A stretch of 64,000 nt of DNA, from contig LT635553.1 in NCBI GenBank assembly GCA_900120395.1, positions 1,098,254-1,162,253 of the forward strand. The letters run 5' to 3'. The DNA comes from Porphyromonadaceae bacterium FC4. GTDB lineage: Bacteria; Bacteroidota; Bacteroidia; Bacteroidales; Porphyromonadaceae. Under the pieces are notes generated by a model that was not told the DNA's origin, made no database searches, and saw nothing but the letters and a program-made list of their open reading frames with translations. Made by a program: the position numbers and the translations under genes. This document shows, in pieces, positions 17,620 through 25,322 of the stretch (the stretch's first letter is position 1; every line of letters starts with the position of its first letter).

Positions 17620-18282
17620 ATGAAAAAGTATTGCCTCTTGCTCATAATAAGTCTACAGATACTTTCTCTGGCTAAGGCTCAAGAGTCAGATTTCAGACCT
17701 AGGTTCATGATAGGTCCAACCGGAGGAGTAAATCTCTCTTCTGTGATCTTCCAGCCCACGATACAAGAGAAAATCAAACTCGGCTACGATGCGGGTATAG
17801 TGATGAGGTATGATGTCACGAGATTTGCCGGAGTCTGGGTGGAGGTGGACTACTCGATGAGGGGGTGGAAAGAGGTAAATGAGAATGTCCCCGGGTATGA
17901 GTATACAAGGTCGGTCAGCTTCGTCAATGTCCCTGTCATGACGCACTTCATGATAGGGAGTGGTGCTGTGAAAGCTACAATTGATGCCGGAGCACACTTT
18001 GGCTACTATCTTGGAGAAAGAAGCAATACAATACTGCCGGATGATGGTGAAACAAAAGGAGTAGTCACTGTGCACCATGACACGCCGATTCAGAATAAGT
18101 TTGCCTGGGGAGTTGGTGGGGGTGCGGGTGTAGAGTACCATACCGGGCATATGGTAGTCGGTGTAAGAGGCTCGTATGTCTATGGTTTTGGGGATTTATT
18201 TCACAATACTCGCTCAGATATCTTTGTGAAGTCTTCAGAGCAGATTATTGCGGCAAAGGCATACGTCTTGTATGCGTTCTAA
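17620..18282 (+). CDS. PorT-family outer-membrane beta-barrel protein
   Basis: A 220-residue outer-membrane protein with signal peptide MKKYCLLLIISLQILSLAKA. The mature part, RFMIGPTGGVNLSS…YDAGIVMRYDV…WVEVDYSMRGW…YVLYAF, shows alternating amphipathic strands, a glycine-rich first strand and a terminal aromatic residue, the pattern of the beta-barrel 'porin family/PorT' domain. PorT of Porphyromonas acts in type IX secretion, but many paralogues are unrelated to secretion, so I do not transfer that role. The start at 17620 lies 7 bp after the LysM gene stop; an ATG at 17587 would overlap it and lack a signal peptide. It converges with the phosphatase-like gene, 4 bp apart. Confidence 0.8.
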   Translation: MKKYCLLLIISLQILSLAKAQESDFRPRFMIGPTGGVNLSSVIFQPTIQEKIKLGYDAGIVMRYDVTRFAGVWVEVDYSMRGWKEVNENVPGYEYTRSVSFVNVPVMTHFMIGSGAVKATIDAGAHFGYYLGERSNTILPDDGETKGVVTVHHDTPIQNKFAWGVGGGAGVEYHTGHMVVGVRGSYVYGFGDLFHNTRSDIFVKSSEQIIAAKAYVLYAF

Positions 18283-18286
18283 GGGG

Positions 18287-19354
18287 TCAATAGTAGAGGA
18301 TGCTCTGGAGCTTAGCACAGTCATCTGCGTCAAAGTCCAGCTCTTGCTTTAGGTAATTGTCCATGCTACCGTACTTTTTCCTAATTGTAAAGAATAGAGC
18401 TTGGAGATCGTTTTCCCGTGATTGAAAAAACTCCGTCACAGCCTCTTGGATCTTTGGCGATAGTTTATACCCTCCAGGTATAAGCTTCTCAACGACCAAT
18501 TGCTGATTGCTCAGCATATAGTCGCTGATAATATCTGCCTGTGAAACCCCAAGAGCACTTTGTACCAACATCACGAGAAAAGCTGCACGTTCCTTCCCAA
18601 ATTGGTCACTAATAAGGATCGGATAGTGGCTAGGGTCTAGGAGATAATGCAGCGCAGTGCTAAACTGTTTTGTGTTTTCGAATGCATAGCTGTCGAATAG
18701 ATCCTCTCGATAATATACAACTCCGGATTGATCTATGCTGCCACTCTGTATCTTGTCTAGAAACTGCCCGGGATATGTTTTTGTCTCAGGGTTTAGGACA
18801 ATACATAGAGCGTCTTCCAGCGAAGAGCTATAGTCTTGAGGAATACTGTAGTCATCGGCCATGACTAGTTGACTGCGGATGCCTAGGGTGTTCAGGAGCA
18901 AGGAGTCGTGCTGAGTGATATTATCTACTCTGCCAGAGCGATAGAGCATTCCCCAACGTATCTGATCCCCTTTGGTAGTCATATATCCGCCAAAATCTCT
19001 GAAATTAGTAATGGACTGAGTCGGAAGTGTACGAGACGAGACCACCCTTGACTCCCTACCATCAAAGACCATAAGGAAGAATTGAACCCCTATCCTATCC
19101 GCTGAAGCTACAATGGTCGTCTGCTCTTTTTTTATGTTTTCAGTTGCAACGGGTTGGGTGGGATAGCGATCGGCATCAGTGGAGGCGTAGATCTTTACAT
19201 CACCTGCCATGCCCGGATTCACTTGCCAGCGGATTACGTAGTTACCATCTTCATGTATATCAGACCGAGTATCAATATCGTAGTAGCTCTGCTTGGAGCA
19301 TGATGCAGCACTGATGACGACAAAGAGCAGGAGGAAGTAGGTAAGGCCACTCAT
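18287..19354 (-). CDS. tyrosine-phosphatase-like lipoprotein with altered catalytic loop
   Basis: About 355 residues with lipobox ISAASC after a hydrophobic N-terminus; the ATG at 19354 was chosen because it starts the signal peptide (an upstream ATG at 19414 adds 20 polar residues). Residues about 25-105 form a fibronectin-like or beta domain; the rest matches the Y_phosphatase3 family, with NFRDFGGYMTTKGDQIRWGM then LYRSGR and a helical C-terminus. The P-loop HCxxGKDRT is replaced by ISDQFGKERAAF: the nucleophilic Cys is Asp (codon GAC, 18605-18607) while Gly-Lys-x-Arg is kept. It is probably a pseudophosphatase that binds rather than hydrolyses phosphate esters. Confidence 0.78.
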   Translation of the reverse strand: MSGLTYFLLLFVVISAASCSKQSYYDIDTRSDIHEDGNYVIRWQVNPGMAGDVKIYASTDADRYPTQPVATENIKKEQTTIVASADRIGVQFFLMVFDGRESRVVSSRTLPTQSITNFRDFGGYMTTKGDQIRWGMLYRSGRVDNITQHDSLLLNTLGIRSQLVMADDYSIPQDYSSSLEDALCIVLNPETKTYPGQFLDKIQSGSIDQSGVVYYREDLFDSYAFENTKQFSTALHYLLDPSHYPILISDQFGKERAAFLVMLVQSALGVSQADIISDYMLSNQQLVVEKLIPGGYKLSPKIQEAVTEFFQSRENDLQALFFTIRKKYGSMDNYLKQELDFDADDCAKLQSILYY

Positions 19355-19493
19355 TGGTGTTCTTACCTTTCTCTGACTTTTTGGTCGGTAGTATTTAGTC
19401 TCTCCGAGTTCCATACTCCTTATTCCTAACTTTGAATCAAATATAACAAAAGAGTATTAGGAGATCGTGAGCCCCCCTAAGAATAACGTTTTT

Positions 19494-19534
19494 TGAAGGA
19501 TGTTGCCTCTGTGGCACCCGTCATCCTTAAAAAT
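19494..19534 (-). terminator. imperfect hairpin downstream of recO
   Basis: AAGGATG … CATCCTT with an inner TGCC/GGCA pairing, flanked by A and T runs, lies between the recO stop and the phosphatase-like gene. It could end recO transcription; pairing is imperfect. Confidence 0.35.
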
Positions 19535-19557
19535 CACTTTAATTTCCAAAAAACGAT

Positions 19558-20274
19558 TCAAAAAAGCTCGGATAGGATTTTTGGTGAGCGTAGATCTCCA
19601 AGGATTGGGTAGTGGTAAGAAATGTGACTAATGAGTAAGTTCAGTAGTTCGTTTCGCATTTTCCTGCTTTGAAGTATCTCGTACAAACCGGATTGGGTAA
19701 GGCACAGATAGAGCGTATGGCTTGCACTACGGTAGTGTAGATCGGCTGATGAGCAAGGTTGTTGAAAGGTGCCGTCGTGGATGTTGAGTACATATCCGTC
19801 TCGGTACTCATCAGTCTGGGGAGAAATACCCAGGTGGTGGATCATCGTGAGCAGCATCTCCAAGTGAAAGGATGCCAAGTCACGTTTCTCCAGACCATCC
19901 ATCTTTAGCAAAAGTGTACGGAGGTCAGAGTACATGTGTTCATCTACCGTCTCTGTCCTTAGTAGCCTACTCAACAGATCCGTGCAAAAAAGTGCTACAG
20001 CATTACCGATTGCACTATAGCTGACACAGGACAAGGTGTTTACCACTTGTACCTCGCGTGGTAAGTGGATCTCGTGCATCGGACGGTAGTCCAGCGTGAC
20101 CTCTAGAAGTGAAAGTGGCATGAAAAAGGCTCTCGACCTTACCGACGAACGTCGAGTAGGACGAGAGACCTTGAATGACAGCGCCCCTAGTTGTCTAGAG
20201 TAAGTCTGTACTATACTTGCCGTGTCTGAGTAACGCACTGCCTTGAGAACGATCAGTTCGGTAGTGATCAGCAT
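19558..20274 (-). CDS. recO: DNA repair protein RecO
   Basis: A 238-residue protein. The N-terminal OB fold (ELIVLKAVRYSDTASIVQTY followed by GALSFKVSRPTRRSS) and helical C-terminal domain with ALFCTDLLSRLLRTE and FHLEMLLTMIHHLGISP match Bacteroidota RecO, which loads RecA onto SSB-coated gaps with RecR. Length is normal. It is 16 bp downstream of pepD and probably co-transcribed with it. Sequence divergence among RecO proteins is large, but the order of motifs is convincing. Confidence 0.88.
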   Translation of the reverse strand: MLITTELIVLKAVRYSDTASIVQTYSRQLGALSFKVSRPTRRSSVRSRAFFMPLSLLEVTLDYRPMHEIHLPREVQVVNTLSCVSYSAIGNAVALFCTDLLSRLLRTETVDEHMYSDLRTLLLKMDGLEKRDLASFHLEMLLTMIHHLGISPQTDEYRDGYVLNIHDGTFQQPCSSADLHYRSASHTLYLCLTQSGLYEILQSRKMRNELLNLLISHISYHYPILGDLRSPKILSELF

Positions 20275-20290
20275 AGACAGTACTTGAGAC

Positions 20291-21748
20291 TCAGATTCGT
20301 TCTAGAGATTTCAGAAGGAAATTATAAGAGTTTTCAACCGTTTTGATCTCTACCTTTTCATCAGGCGAGTGTGGGTGTAGGATGGTCGGTCCAAAGGAGA
20401 TCATTTCCATATTTGGCATCACACCCTGTATGATTCCACACTCCAGACCTGCATGCATGATCATCACTTGCGGCTCTTTGCCGTATGATTCTCTAAATAC
20501 TTCCTCCATCACTTCCACCACGTGCGAGTGTGGCGCGGGCTCCCAGCCATTGTAGTCACCATCGAATTCTACACTTGCACCTATCAGCAGGAAAGTACTC
20601 TCAATAGCGGAGCGCAGCATCTCCTTTCGAGACTCAGATGTGCTTCTTGTGAGGAAATGCACCTCAAACTTTCCACCTTCCAGGCGAATCGAAGCCATAT
20701 TGGATGACGTCTCGACTGTGTCCGGGAACTCAGCTATGAAAGAAATCGCTCCATTTTGGCAAGCTTCTATAGCGTTGATGATGTTGTCCCGTACTTCAAA
20801 AGGAACTACTGTCTGCGGTGCTTGCTTTGCCTGCTCGCAGCTTAGAGTGATATGGTTTTCTATGCCCTTATACTCATCGTTGTAGAGGTCCTCAAACTCT
20901 TTTACAAAGTTCTTGAAGTCTTCCAGCTCATCTTCTGCAAGAACAACCACAGCCGTTGCCTCACGGGGGATTGCATTGCGGAGTGACCCGCCCTCCATCG
21001 AAGCTAGCTCTAGGTCAAATGCAGCAACTGCTTTCTTTAGGAAGCGGAACATCAACTTGTTCGCATTACCACGTCCAAGATGGATGTCACCACCTGAGTG
21101 TCCGCCTCTGAGCCCTTTGAGCGTAATCTCTAGTGGAATCCCTCCTTCAGGTACTTTTGTCTCATCTTTATACTCAAGAGCTACGTTGATATCTACCCCA
21201 CCTGCACAGCCAATGTATAGGAGTCCATCCATTTCGGAGTCAAGGTTCAGGAGATAGTCGCCTTTCAAGAAGCCGGGTTTCAGTGCGTTTGCTCCGACCA
21301 TTCCCTCTTCTTCGTCAATGGTCACCAACACTTCTAGCGGACCATGCTTCAGCGTGTCATCCTCTAGCACAGCAAGCGCCATTGCCACACCTATTCCATT
21401 ATCAGCACCAAGGGTGGTGTTATTTGCTCGTACAAAATCACCATCAATACGTGCATCAATAGGATCGTTCACAAAGTCGTGATCAACATCGTTGTTCTTT
21501 TGAGGAACCATATCACAGTGACCCTGAAGGGTGACCATAGGACGATCTTCCAAACCTTTGGAGGCGGGCTTACGGATTACGACGTTACCGACTTCGTCCA
21601 TGTGTGTTTCGAGACCAAGCTTTTCTCCGACGCTTTTCACATACTCTGCAGCTTTTCGAGCGTGCCTTGTTGGACGAGGAATCTGCGTAAGATCATAGAA
21701 GTATTTCCAGACGGCAGTAGGTTTGAGTTGGGTAATTTCTTTTGACAT
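20291..21748 (-). CDS. pepD: aminoacyl-histidine dipeptidase (M20C, PepD)
   Basis: About 485 residues, cytosolic zinc dipeptidase of the PepD/carnosinase M20C group. Motifs: LQGHCDMVPQKN (metal His, about 80), TLGADNGIGVAMALAV (bridging Asp, about 119), VTIDEEEGMVGANAL (general base Glu), LNLDSEMDG and the terminal HAGLECGIIQ and HPHSPDEKVEI. The chosen start MSKEITQLKPTAVWKYF aligns with PepD proteins; the upstream ATG at 21826 would add 26 unrelated residues and lies within the promoter region. It precedes recO on the same strand. Together with the M20 enzyme at 1463 it fits peptide-based growth. Confidence 0.93.
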   Translation of the reverse strand: MSKEITQLKPTAVWKYFYDLTQIPRPTRHARKAAEYVKSVGEKLGLETHMDEVGNVVIRKPASKGLEDRPMVTLQGHCDMVPQKNNDVDHDFVNDPIDARIDGDFVRANNTTLGADNGIGVAMALAVLEDDTLKHGPLEVLVTIDEEEGMVGANALKPGFLKGDYLLNLDSEMDGLLYIGCAGGVDINVALEYKDETKVPEGGIPLEITLKGLRGGHSGGDIHLGRGNANKLMFRFLKKAVAAFDLELASMEGGSLRNAIPREATAVVVLAEDELEDFKNFVKEFEDLYNDEYKGIENHITLSCEQAKQAPQTVVPFEVRDNIINAIEACQNGAISFIAEFPDTVETSSNMASIRLEGGKFEVHFLTRSTSESRKEMLRSAIESTFLLIGASVEFDGDYNGWEPAPHSHVVEVMEEVFRESYGKEPQVMIMHAGLECGIIQGVMPNMEMISFGPTILHPHSPDEKVEIKTVENSYNFLLKSLERI

Positions 21749-21795
21749 ATAAAGGTCGTTTTTGGTTAAGTGTTCTAGATCAGTTCTGACTAATG

Positions 21796-21803
21796 CGAAG
21801 ATA
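21796..21803 (-). promoter_or_regulatory. -7 promoter element of pepD
   Basis: TATCTTCG on the minus strand (one mismatch to TAnnTTTG) with a TTG about 20 bp upstream; about 50 bp before the pepD ATG. Confidence 0.4.
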
Positions 21804-21933
21804 CGTATTTTCCACTGTTTGAACAAGGAGCCCCTACTCTTTTTTGGTGATTTTGCCCATAAAGATTCACCTGCTAAGGAAAAAATAAGGGAAGAAAATC
21901 AAGTGGTTACAACCAAAATCAACTACATTCTTC

Positions 21934-21964
21934 TTGGTACAGTATCGAATTGTTTGTACCTTTA
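21934..21964 (+). promoter_or_regulatory. promoter of lipoprotein gene 22012
   Basis: TTGG at 21934-21937 and TACCTTTA at 21957-21964 with 19 bp spacing, near-consensus for the phylum, about 48 bp before the ATG. Confidence 0.45.
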
Positions 21965-22011
21965 GCTTACTTATGTTATGATTAATTAACCTGCATTATA
22001 TACAATGGTTT

Positions 22012-22584
22012 ATGCGCATAGATAATACAATACGGATCCCCCGGGTAGTTCGCATGTGTGGACTGGTGATGATTGGCATGCTGCTCTTCATGGGGTGTGG
22101 TCGAAATAATAATAAGGAAAGTAGCGATGCAAAGCACCAGCAGCATCAGGAGCTTAGGAGTATATCAGAGGTGGAAGAGCTTATCCGAAGTAAAGACTCG
22201 ACCAATAGTGCTGAATATATGGATGAAACGACACTGTTTTACCGGCAGAATAATGAACTTGCACTAGACTTGTCTCAACCCTGGAATAAGGGGACCGAAC
22301 CTCTGTATGTCTTTGTTGAAAAGTTTAGATCAGAGCCACAGTTCCGAAAAGAGCGGCTGGCACTCGAAGAAGGAGAGTACGATCCTGACAGCATCAGTGA
22401 CTTTGCGTTTATCATTTCAGAGACCGATAGCACAGGTTTTTTCTCTGCATGGAGTCACGTTGATGCAGACTCTGCTGCATTTTGCACCGGGTGGATGAAT
22501 TCGGAGGTTCTAGAGGAGTTTGGCATGATCCGTGAAGATAGTACCCGGCTCTGGAGGCTGGTCAACTACTACCATGCGAGCTAA
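22012..22584 (+). CDS. uncharacterised lipoprotein
   Basis: A 190-residue protein with a signal and lipobox LLFMGC (Cys about 29), then a Lys/Gln-rich linker and an acidic alpha/beta domain (FVEKFRSEPQFRKERLALEE … WSHVDADSAAFCTGWM … LWRLVNYYHAS). The domain recalls DUF4348 lipoproteins of Bacteroidales, but I am not sure. No catalytic motif is evident. Monocistronic: own promoter upstream and a strong terminator 38 bp after the stop. Confidence 0.7.
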   Translation: MRIDNTIRIPRVVRMCGLVMIGMLLFMGCGRNNNKESSDAKHQQHQELRSISEVEELIRSKDSTNSAEYMDETTLFYRQNNELALDLSQPWNKGTEPLYVFVEKFRSEPQFRKERLALEEGEYDPDSISDFAFIISETDSTGFFSAWSHVDADSAAFCTGWMNSEVLEEFGMIREDSTRLWRLVNYYHAS

Positions 22585-22621
22585 TGCGGGCTATGACCCG
22601 GCTAAGGGTGTGCGATAAAAG

Positions 22622-22659
22622 AAGAGGTTGTGTTAAAATTGGTTTTAACACAACCTCTT
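22622..22659. terminator. strong bidirectional terminator hairpin
   Basis: A perfect 17 bp stem (arms 22622-22638 and 22643-22659, AAGAGGTTGTGTTAAAA and its complement) with a TTGG loop. A run rich in T follows on the + strand and of A precedes. It sits between the convergent lipoprotein and HU-SPOR genes. Confidence 0.85.
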
Positions 22660-22786
22660 TTCTTATCCTCCTCAGGGAATAACATCAGACTATTCATAGT
22701 ATGACAATTCTTCTTACTTCTCTAGGATGTATATGGCTGATAAACAAATAGATGTAGATGTCGCAAAAGACAGGAGTCTGAACGAT

Positions 22787-22878
22787 AAAAGTTTCCTACT
22801 GGAAACATTTCTCTTCTATCCGTCAAATCGTTTTCTTTCCTACTGGAAATAATTTGCTTCTATCCGTCAATTTTTTTT
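22787..22878 (+). repeat. dispersed tandem-palindrome repeat, copy 3
   Basis: Two units ending CTATCCGTCAATTTTTTTT. Upstream, at about 22736-22760, the block CTGATAAACAAATAGAT is shared with the region upstream of copy 4. It lies in a 309 bp convergent gap that also holds the terminator at 22622-22659. Confidence 0.9.
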
Positions 22879-22893
22879 GGTCCGATCCGAGGG

Positions 22894-23883
22894 TCAGTTT
22901 TTGAGTCGCTCATAGACCCAGGCATCTTGGTAGTCACTATGCTCATGTACTTCACGCAATGCCTCTTGAGCCGCATCGGGTGACGTGTACACACCGGTGA
23001 ATACGCGATGCATCCCTGAGCCGGTCACAAGTACCCCACAATTTTGGAAGACCGTCTGAGGAGCGAATTTGTCAACAAACTTCTCTACCTGTTCCTTATT
23101 GCTAAGACTTGATATTACAACGTAGTATAAAGTCTTATCACTATTGGGGGTCAGTAGTGGCAAGCCTGAGACAAACTCCCGGGGCTCCTCTTTTTGCTCC
23201 TCAAGGTCATGAGAAAGCTCAACCACAGGGGTTTCCGAAGCGTAGGTGTTGACTTGCTCGTGCACCATATGAGGGATGAAACCTGCTTGATACTGTTGAA
23301 TCTGGTCAGGTGTTTGGATCTTTTTCGTAGGAACCAAAAGAAGAAGAAGCAAAGCTACCACTGCAGCTACAGAGCCGTACTTCATGTGCCGAAGATTGAT
23401 CGGGAGATAGATGACATCCTTATCGCCACTTGCCTTTTTGTCCATCACGTGTGACATAGAGACGTGCGGGAGTCGTGCTATGGGCATATGTCCATAGTGA
23501 CGTATGGAGAATGGATGGTCGACATTGGGTAAAAACGAGAGCTTGCCATGGGGGTCACGAGCCAAGCGACCAACGGAACCTAGCTGTACGAGCCCGTTCT
23601 TTTGCAATTGGTCGGTCAGGTCTTGCACATCACTCTCCAGCAGACTATTCGCACGCCTAAAGCTCATCCCATAAGTGCGGGAGTAGCTGTTTGCCAAGTA
23701 TCCGTCACTCTGCTGTATCTCAGTATTGAAGGACAGACTACAGTGCCCGGGATAGATAAGCCCTTTGGACAGATCTAAGCTGGCAGGGATGTTGTGCCGT
23801 AAAAAAGCACCAACACCGGGAATGAGAACACAGTCTTGGGTGTAAAGTGCCTGCTCGATATGTTTGGTAAGTCTACGGATCAT
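22894..23883 (-). CDS. HU-like/SPOR domain membrane protein
   Basis: A 329-residue protein in three parts. Residues about 1-130 form the HU-CCDC81-like domain typical of Bacteroidota SPOR proteins (MIRRLTKHIEQALYTQDCVL then IPGVGAFLRHN, and VQLGSVGRL). A single membrane segment AAVVALLLLLLVP is near residue 175. Residues about 250-325 are a SPOR domain (LYYVVISSLSNKEQVEKFVD … HRVFTGVYTSPDAAQEAL) that binds denuded peptidoglycan at division sites. Thus a cytoplasmic DNA-binding-like head is linked through the membrane to a wall-binding tail. A -7 element TACATTTG (minus, 23912-23919) lies 30 bp upstream. Role in cell division inferred. Confidence 0.88.
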   Translation of the reverse strand: MIRRLTKHIEQALYTQDCVLIPGVGAFLRHNIPASLDLSKGLIYPGHCSLSFNTEIQQSDGYLANSYSRTYGMSFRRANSLLESDVQDLTDQLQKNGLVQLGSVGRLARDPHGKLSFLPNVDHPFSIRHYGHMPIARLPHVSMSHVMDKKASGDKDVIYLPINLRHMKYGSVAAVVALLLLLLVPTKKIQTPDQIQQYQAGFIPHMVHEQVNTYASETPVVELSHDLEEQKEEPREFVSGLPLLTPNSDKTLYYVVISSLSNKEQVEKFVDKFAPQTVFQNCGVLVTGSGMHRVFTGVYTSPDAAQEALREVHEHSDYQDAWVYERLKN

Positions 23884-23911
23884 ATACCTCTGTCATTTTC
23901 TTTGGTTCAGA

Positions 23912-23919
23912 CAAATGTA
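23912..23919 (-). promoter_or_regulatory. -7 promoter element of HU-SPOR gene
   Basis: TACATTTG on the minus strand, exact TAnnTTTG match, 29 bp before the ATG. Confidence 0.45.
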
Positions 23920-23954
23920 CCCAAACTTATCAAGAAAAATGATCCCAAATTCAT

Positions 23955-23962
23955 TAACTTTG
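23955..23962 (+). promoter_or_regulatory. -7 promoter element of MerR/rnz/hflX run
   Basis: TAACTTTG, exact TAnnTTTG match. Transcription would begin near 23969, at the annotated ATG itself, so the message may be leaderless or translation may begin at the in-frame ATG at 24008. Confidence 0.4.
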
Positions 23963-23968
23963 TAATCC

Positions 23969-24355
23969 ATGACGAAAGAATCTGGCAAAAATAGAGCTCC
24001 CTGGCGAATGAAAGGCTGGGACAGGACTTCTACCAAAAGCTACTCGACAAGCGAGGTGGCGAAGATTTTTGGGGTAGAAGAGCATGTCCTGCGGTATTGG
24101 GAGCAAGGGACTCCGCTGAACCCCAAGCGCTTCCCAAGTGGAGCAAGGAGGTATACCCGGGAGGACCTTGAGCTCGTGGAGCAGATATATTATCTTGTGG
24201 TGATAAAGGGCATGACACTGAAGGCAACTTCGAAACAGCTCCAAAGTCCAAAAGTAAAGGCAGATCTGGATCTTCGTGATAAACTACTGCGAGTGCGACA
24301 TAAACTAGTGGAAATTCAGTCTGAACTAGACCAAGCCCTCAAGCGTGATGAATAA
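23969..24355 (+). CDS. MerR-family transcriptional regulator
   Basis: A 128-residue protein with a MerR winged helix (KSYSTSEVAKIFGVEEHVLR then YWEQ and RRYTREDLELVEQIYYLVV) and a C-terminal coiled-coil helix. The usual metal-binding Cys residues are absent, as in the conserved Bacteroidota MerR that sits next to housekeeping genes. An in-frame ATG at 24008 is an alternative start, better placed relative to the promoter. The stop overlaps the RNase Z start by 8 bp, so the genes are coupled. Confidence 0.85.
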   Translation: MTKESGKNRAPWRMKGWDRTSTKSYSTSEVAKIFGVEEHVLRYWEQGTPLNPKRFPSGARRYTREDLELVEQIYYLVVIKGMTLKATSKQLQSPKVKADLDLRDKLLRVRHKLVEIQSELDQALKRDE

Positions 24356-25322
24356 CCGGCGTCCTAACTTTAATGACGGAATGTATTTGCAAGTGATAGG
24401 AGTCGGGTCTGCCAGACCGGTTCCGGAACGACATCCTTCCAGTCAAGTGCTAAGAGTAAGGGATAGGGTTTTCCTTATAGACTGTGGGGAGGGTACACAG
24501 ATGCAGCTACTGAAGTACAAAGTCCCTATTTCAAGGCTTCACCGGATATTTCTGACCCACCTTCACGGGGATCACTGCCTAGGTGTCCCGGGACTCTTGA
24601 GTACAATGTCCCTGGTTGGATTTCAGCATCCGGTACATATATATGGACCGGAGGGGACAAAGGACTTTGTTGATCGAATCGTAAAGTACTTTTGTCGTAC
24701 AAACGATGAAGGAAACATCGTGGCTCACGAGATCAATCCGGATGGTGAAGCCATCATGGTCTACGAGGATCATGTGGTGGAGGTACATGCATTTGAGCTA
24801 AAGCATAAGGTGAGCTGTGTTGGTTATCGTTTTAACGAAAAACCTCTTCAGCGTCATTTACGTAGAGATCAAGCAGACTACTATGGGGTACCTGTTGCCT
24901 ACTTTGGAAGGATCAAGCAAGGAGACGACTATATCATGCCTGACGGCACAATAGTTCCCAATGAAGACCTAACTTCGCCCAATCGTCCGCCCTACTCTTT
25001 TGCATACTGTTCGGATACGATATACTTTCCCGAGATCGTCCCTTTTATACAAGGGGTGGACTTGCTTTATCACGAGACCACTTTCGGTGAAGAGCTATCA
25101 GACAAAGCACATGCGAGGGGGCACTCTACAGCCTTAGAAGCAGCCAAGATAGCCCGGCTTGCTGGGGTAAAAGCGTTGCTTATGGGACATTATAGCACAC
25201 GATACAAAACCATAAAAGAAGTAGAGATGCTCCGCCTAGAGGCAGAGTCACAGTTCCCAAACGTGATAGCGGGGGAAGAGGGATTAATCATCGATGTAAG
25301 CGAAATAATCAAAGCTAAATAA
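24348..25322 (+). CDS. rnz: ribonuclease Z
   Basis: A 324-residue metallo-beta-lactamase-fold tRNA 3' processing endonuclease. The signature LTHLHGDHCLG (HxHxDH) is at about residue 65, with GEGTQMQLL before it and the long exosite-like arm after; late ligands are in FAYCSDT, YHETTFGEE and ARGHSTALEAA. It starts at ATG 24348 (a GTG three bases upstream is possible), overlapping the MerR gene, and its stop directly abuts the hflX ATG. Confidence is high. Confidence 0.93.
   Translation: MNNRRPNFNDGMYLQVIGVGSARPVPERHPSSQVLRVRDRVFLIDCGEGTQMQLLKYKVPISRLHRIFLTHLHGDHCLGVPGLLSTMSLVGFQHPVHIYGPEGTKDFVDRIVKYFCRTNDEGNIVAHEINPDGEAIMVYEDHVVEVHAFELKHKVSCVGYRFNEKPLQRHLRRDQADYYGVPVAYFGRIKQGDDYIMPDGTIVPNEDLTSPNRPPYSFAYCSDTIYFPEIVPFIQGVDLLYHETTFGEELSDKAHARGHSTALEAAKIARLAGVKALLMGHYSTRYKTIKEVEMLRLEAESQFPNVIAGEEGLIIDVSEIIKAK

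Noticed and set aside
18287-19414. Longer start for the phosphatase-like lipoprotein at 19414
   Set aside because: It would put 20 polar residues before the signal peptide and abolish normal lipoprotein export.
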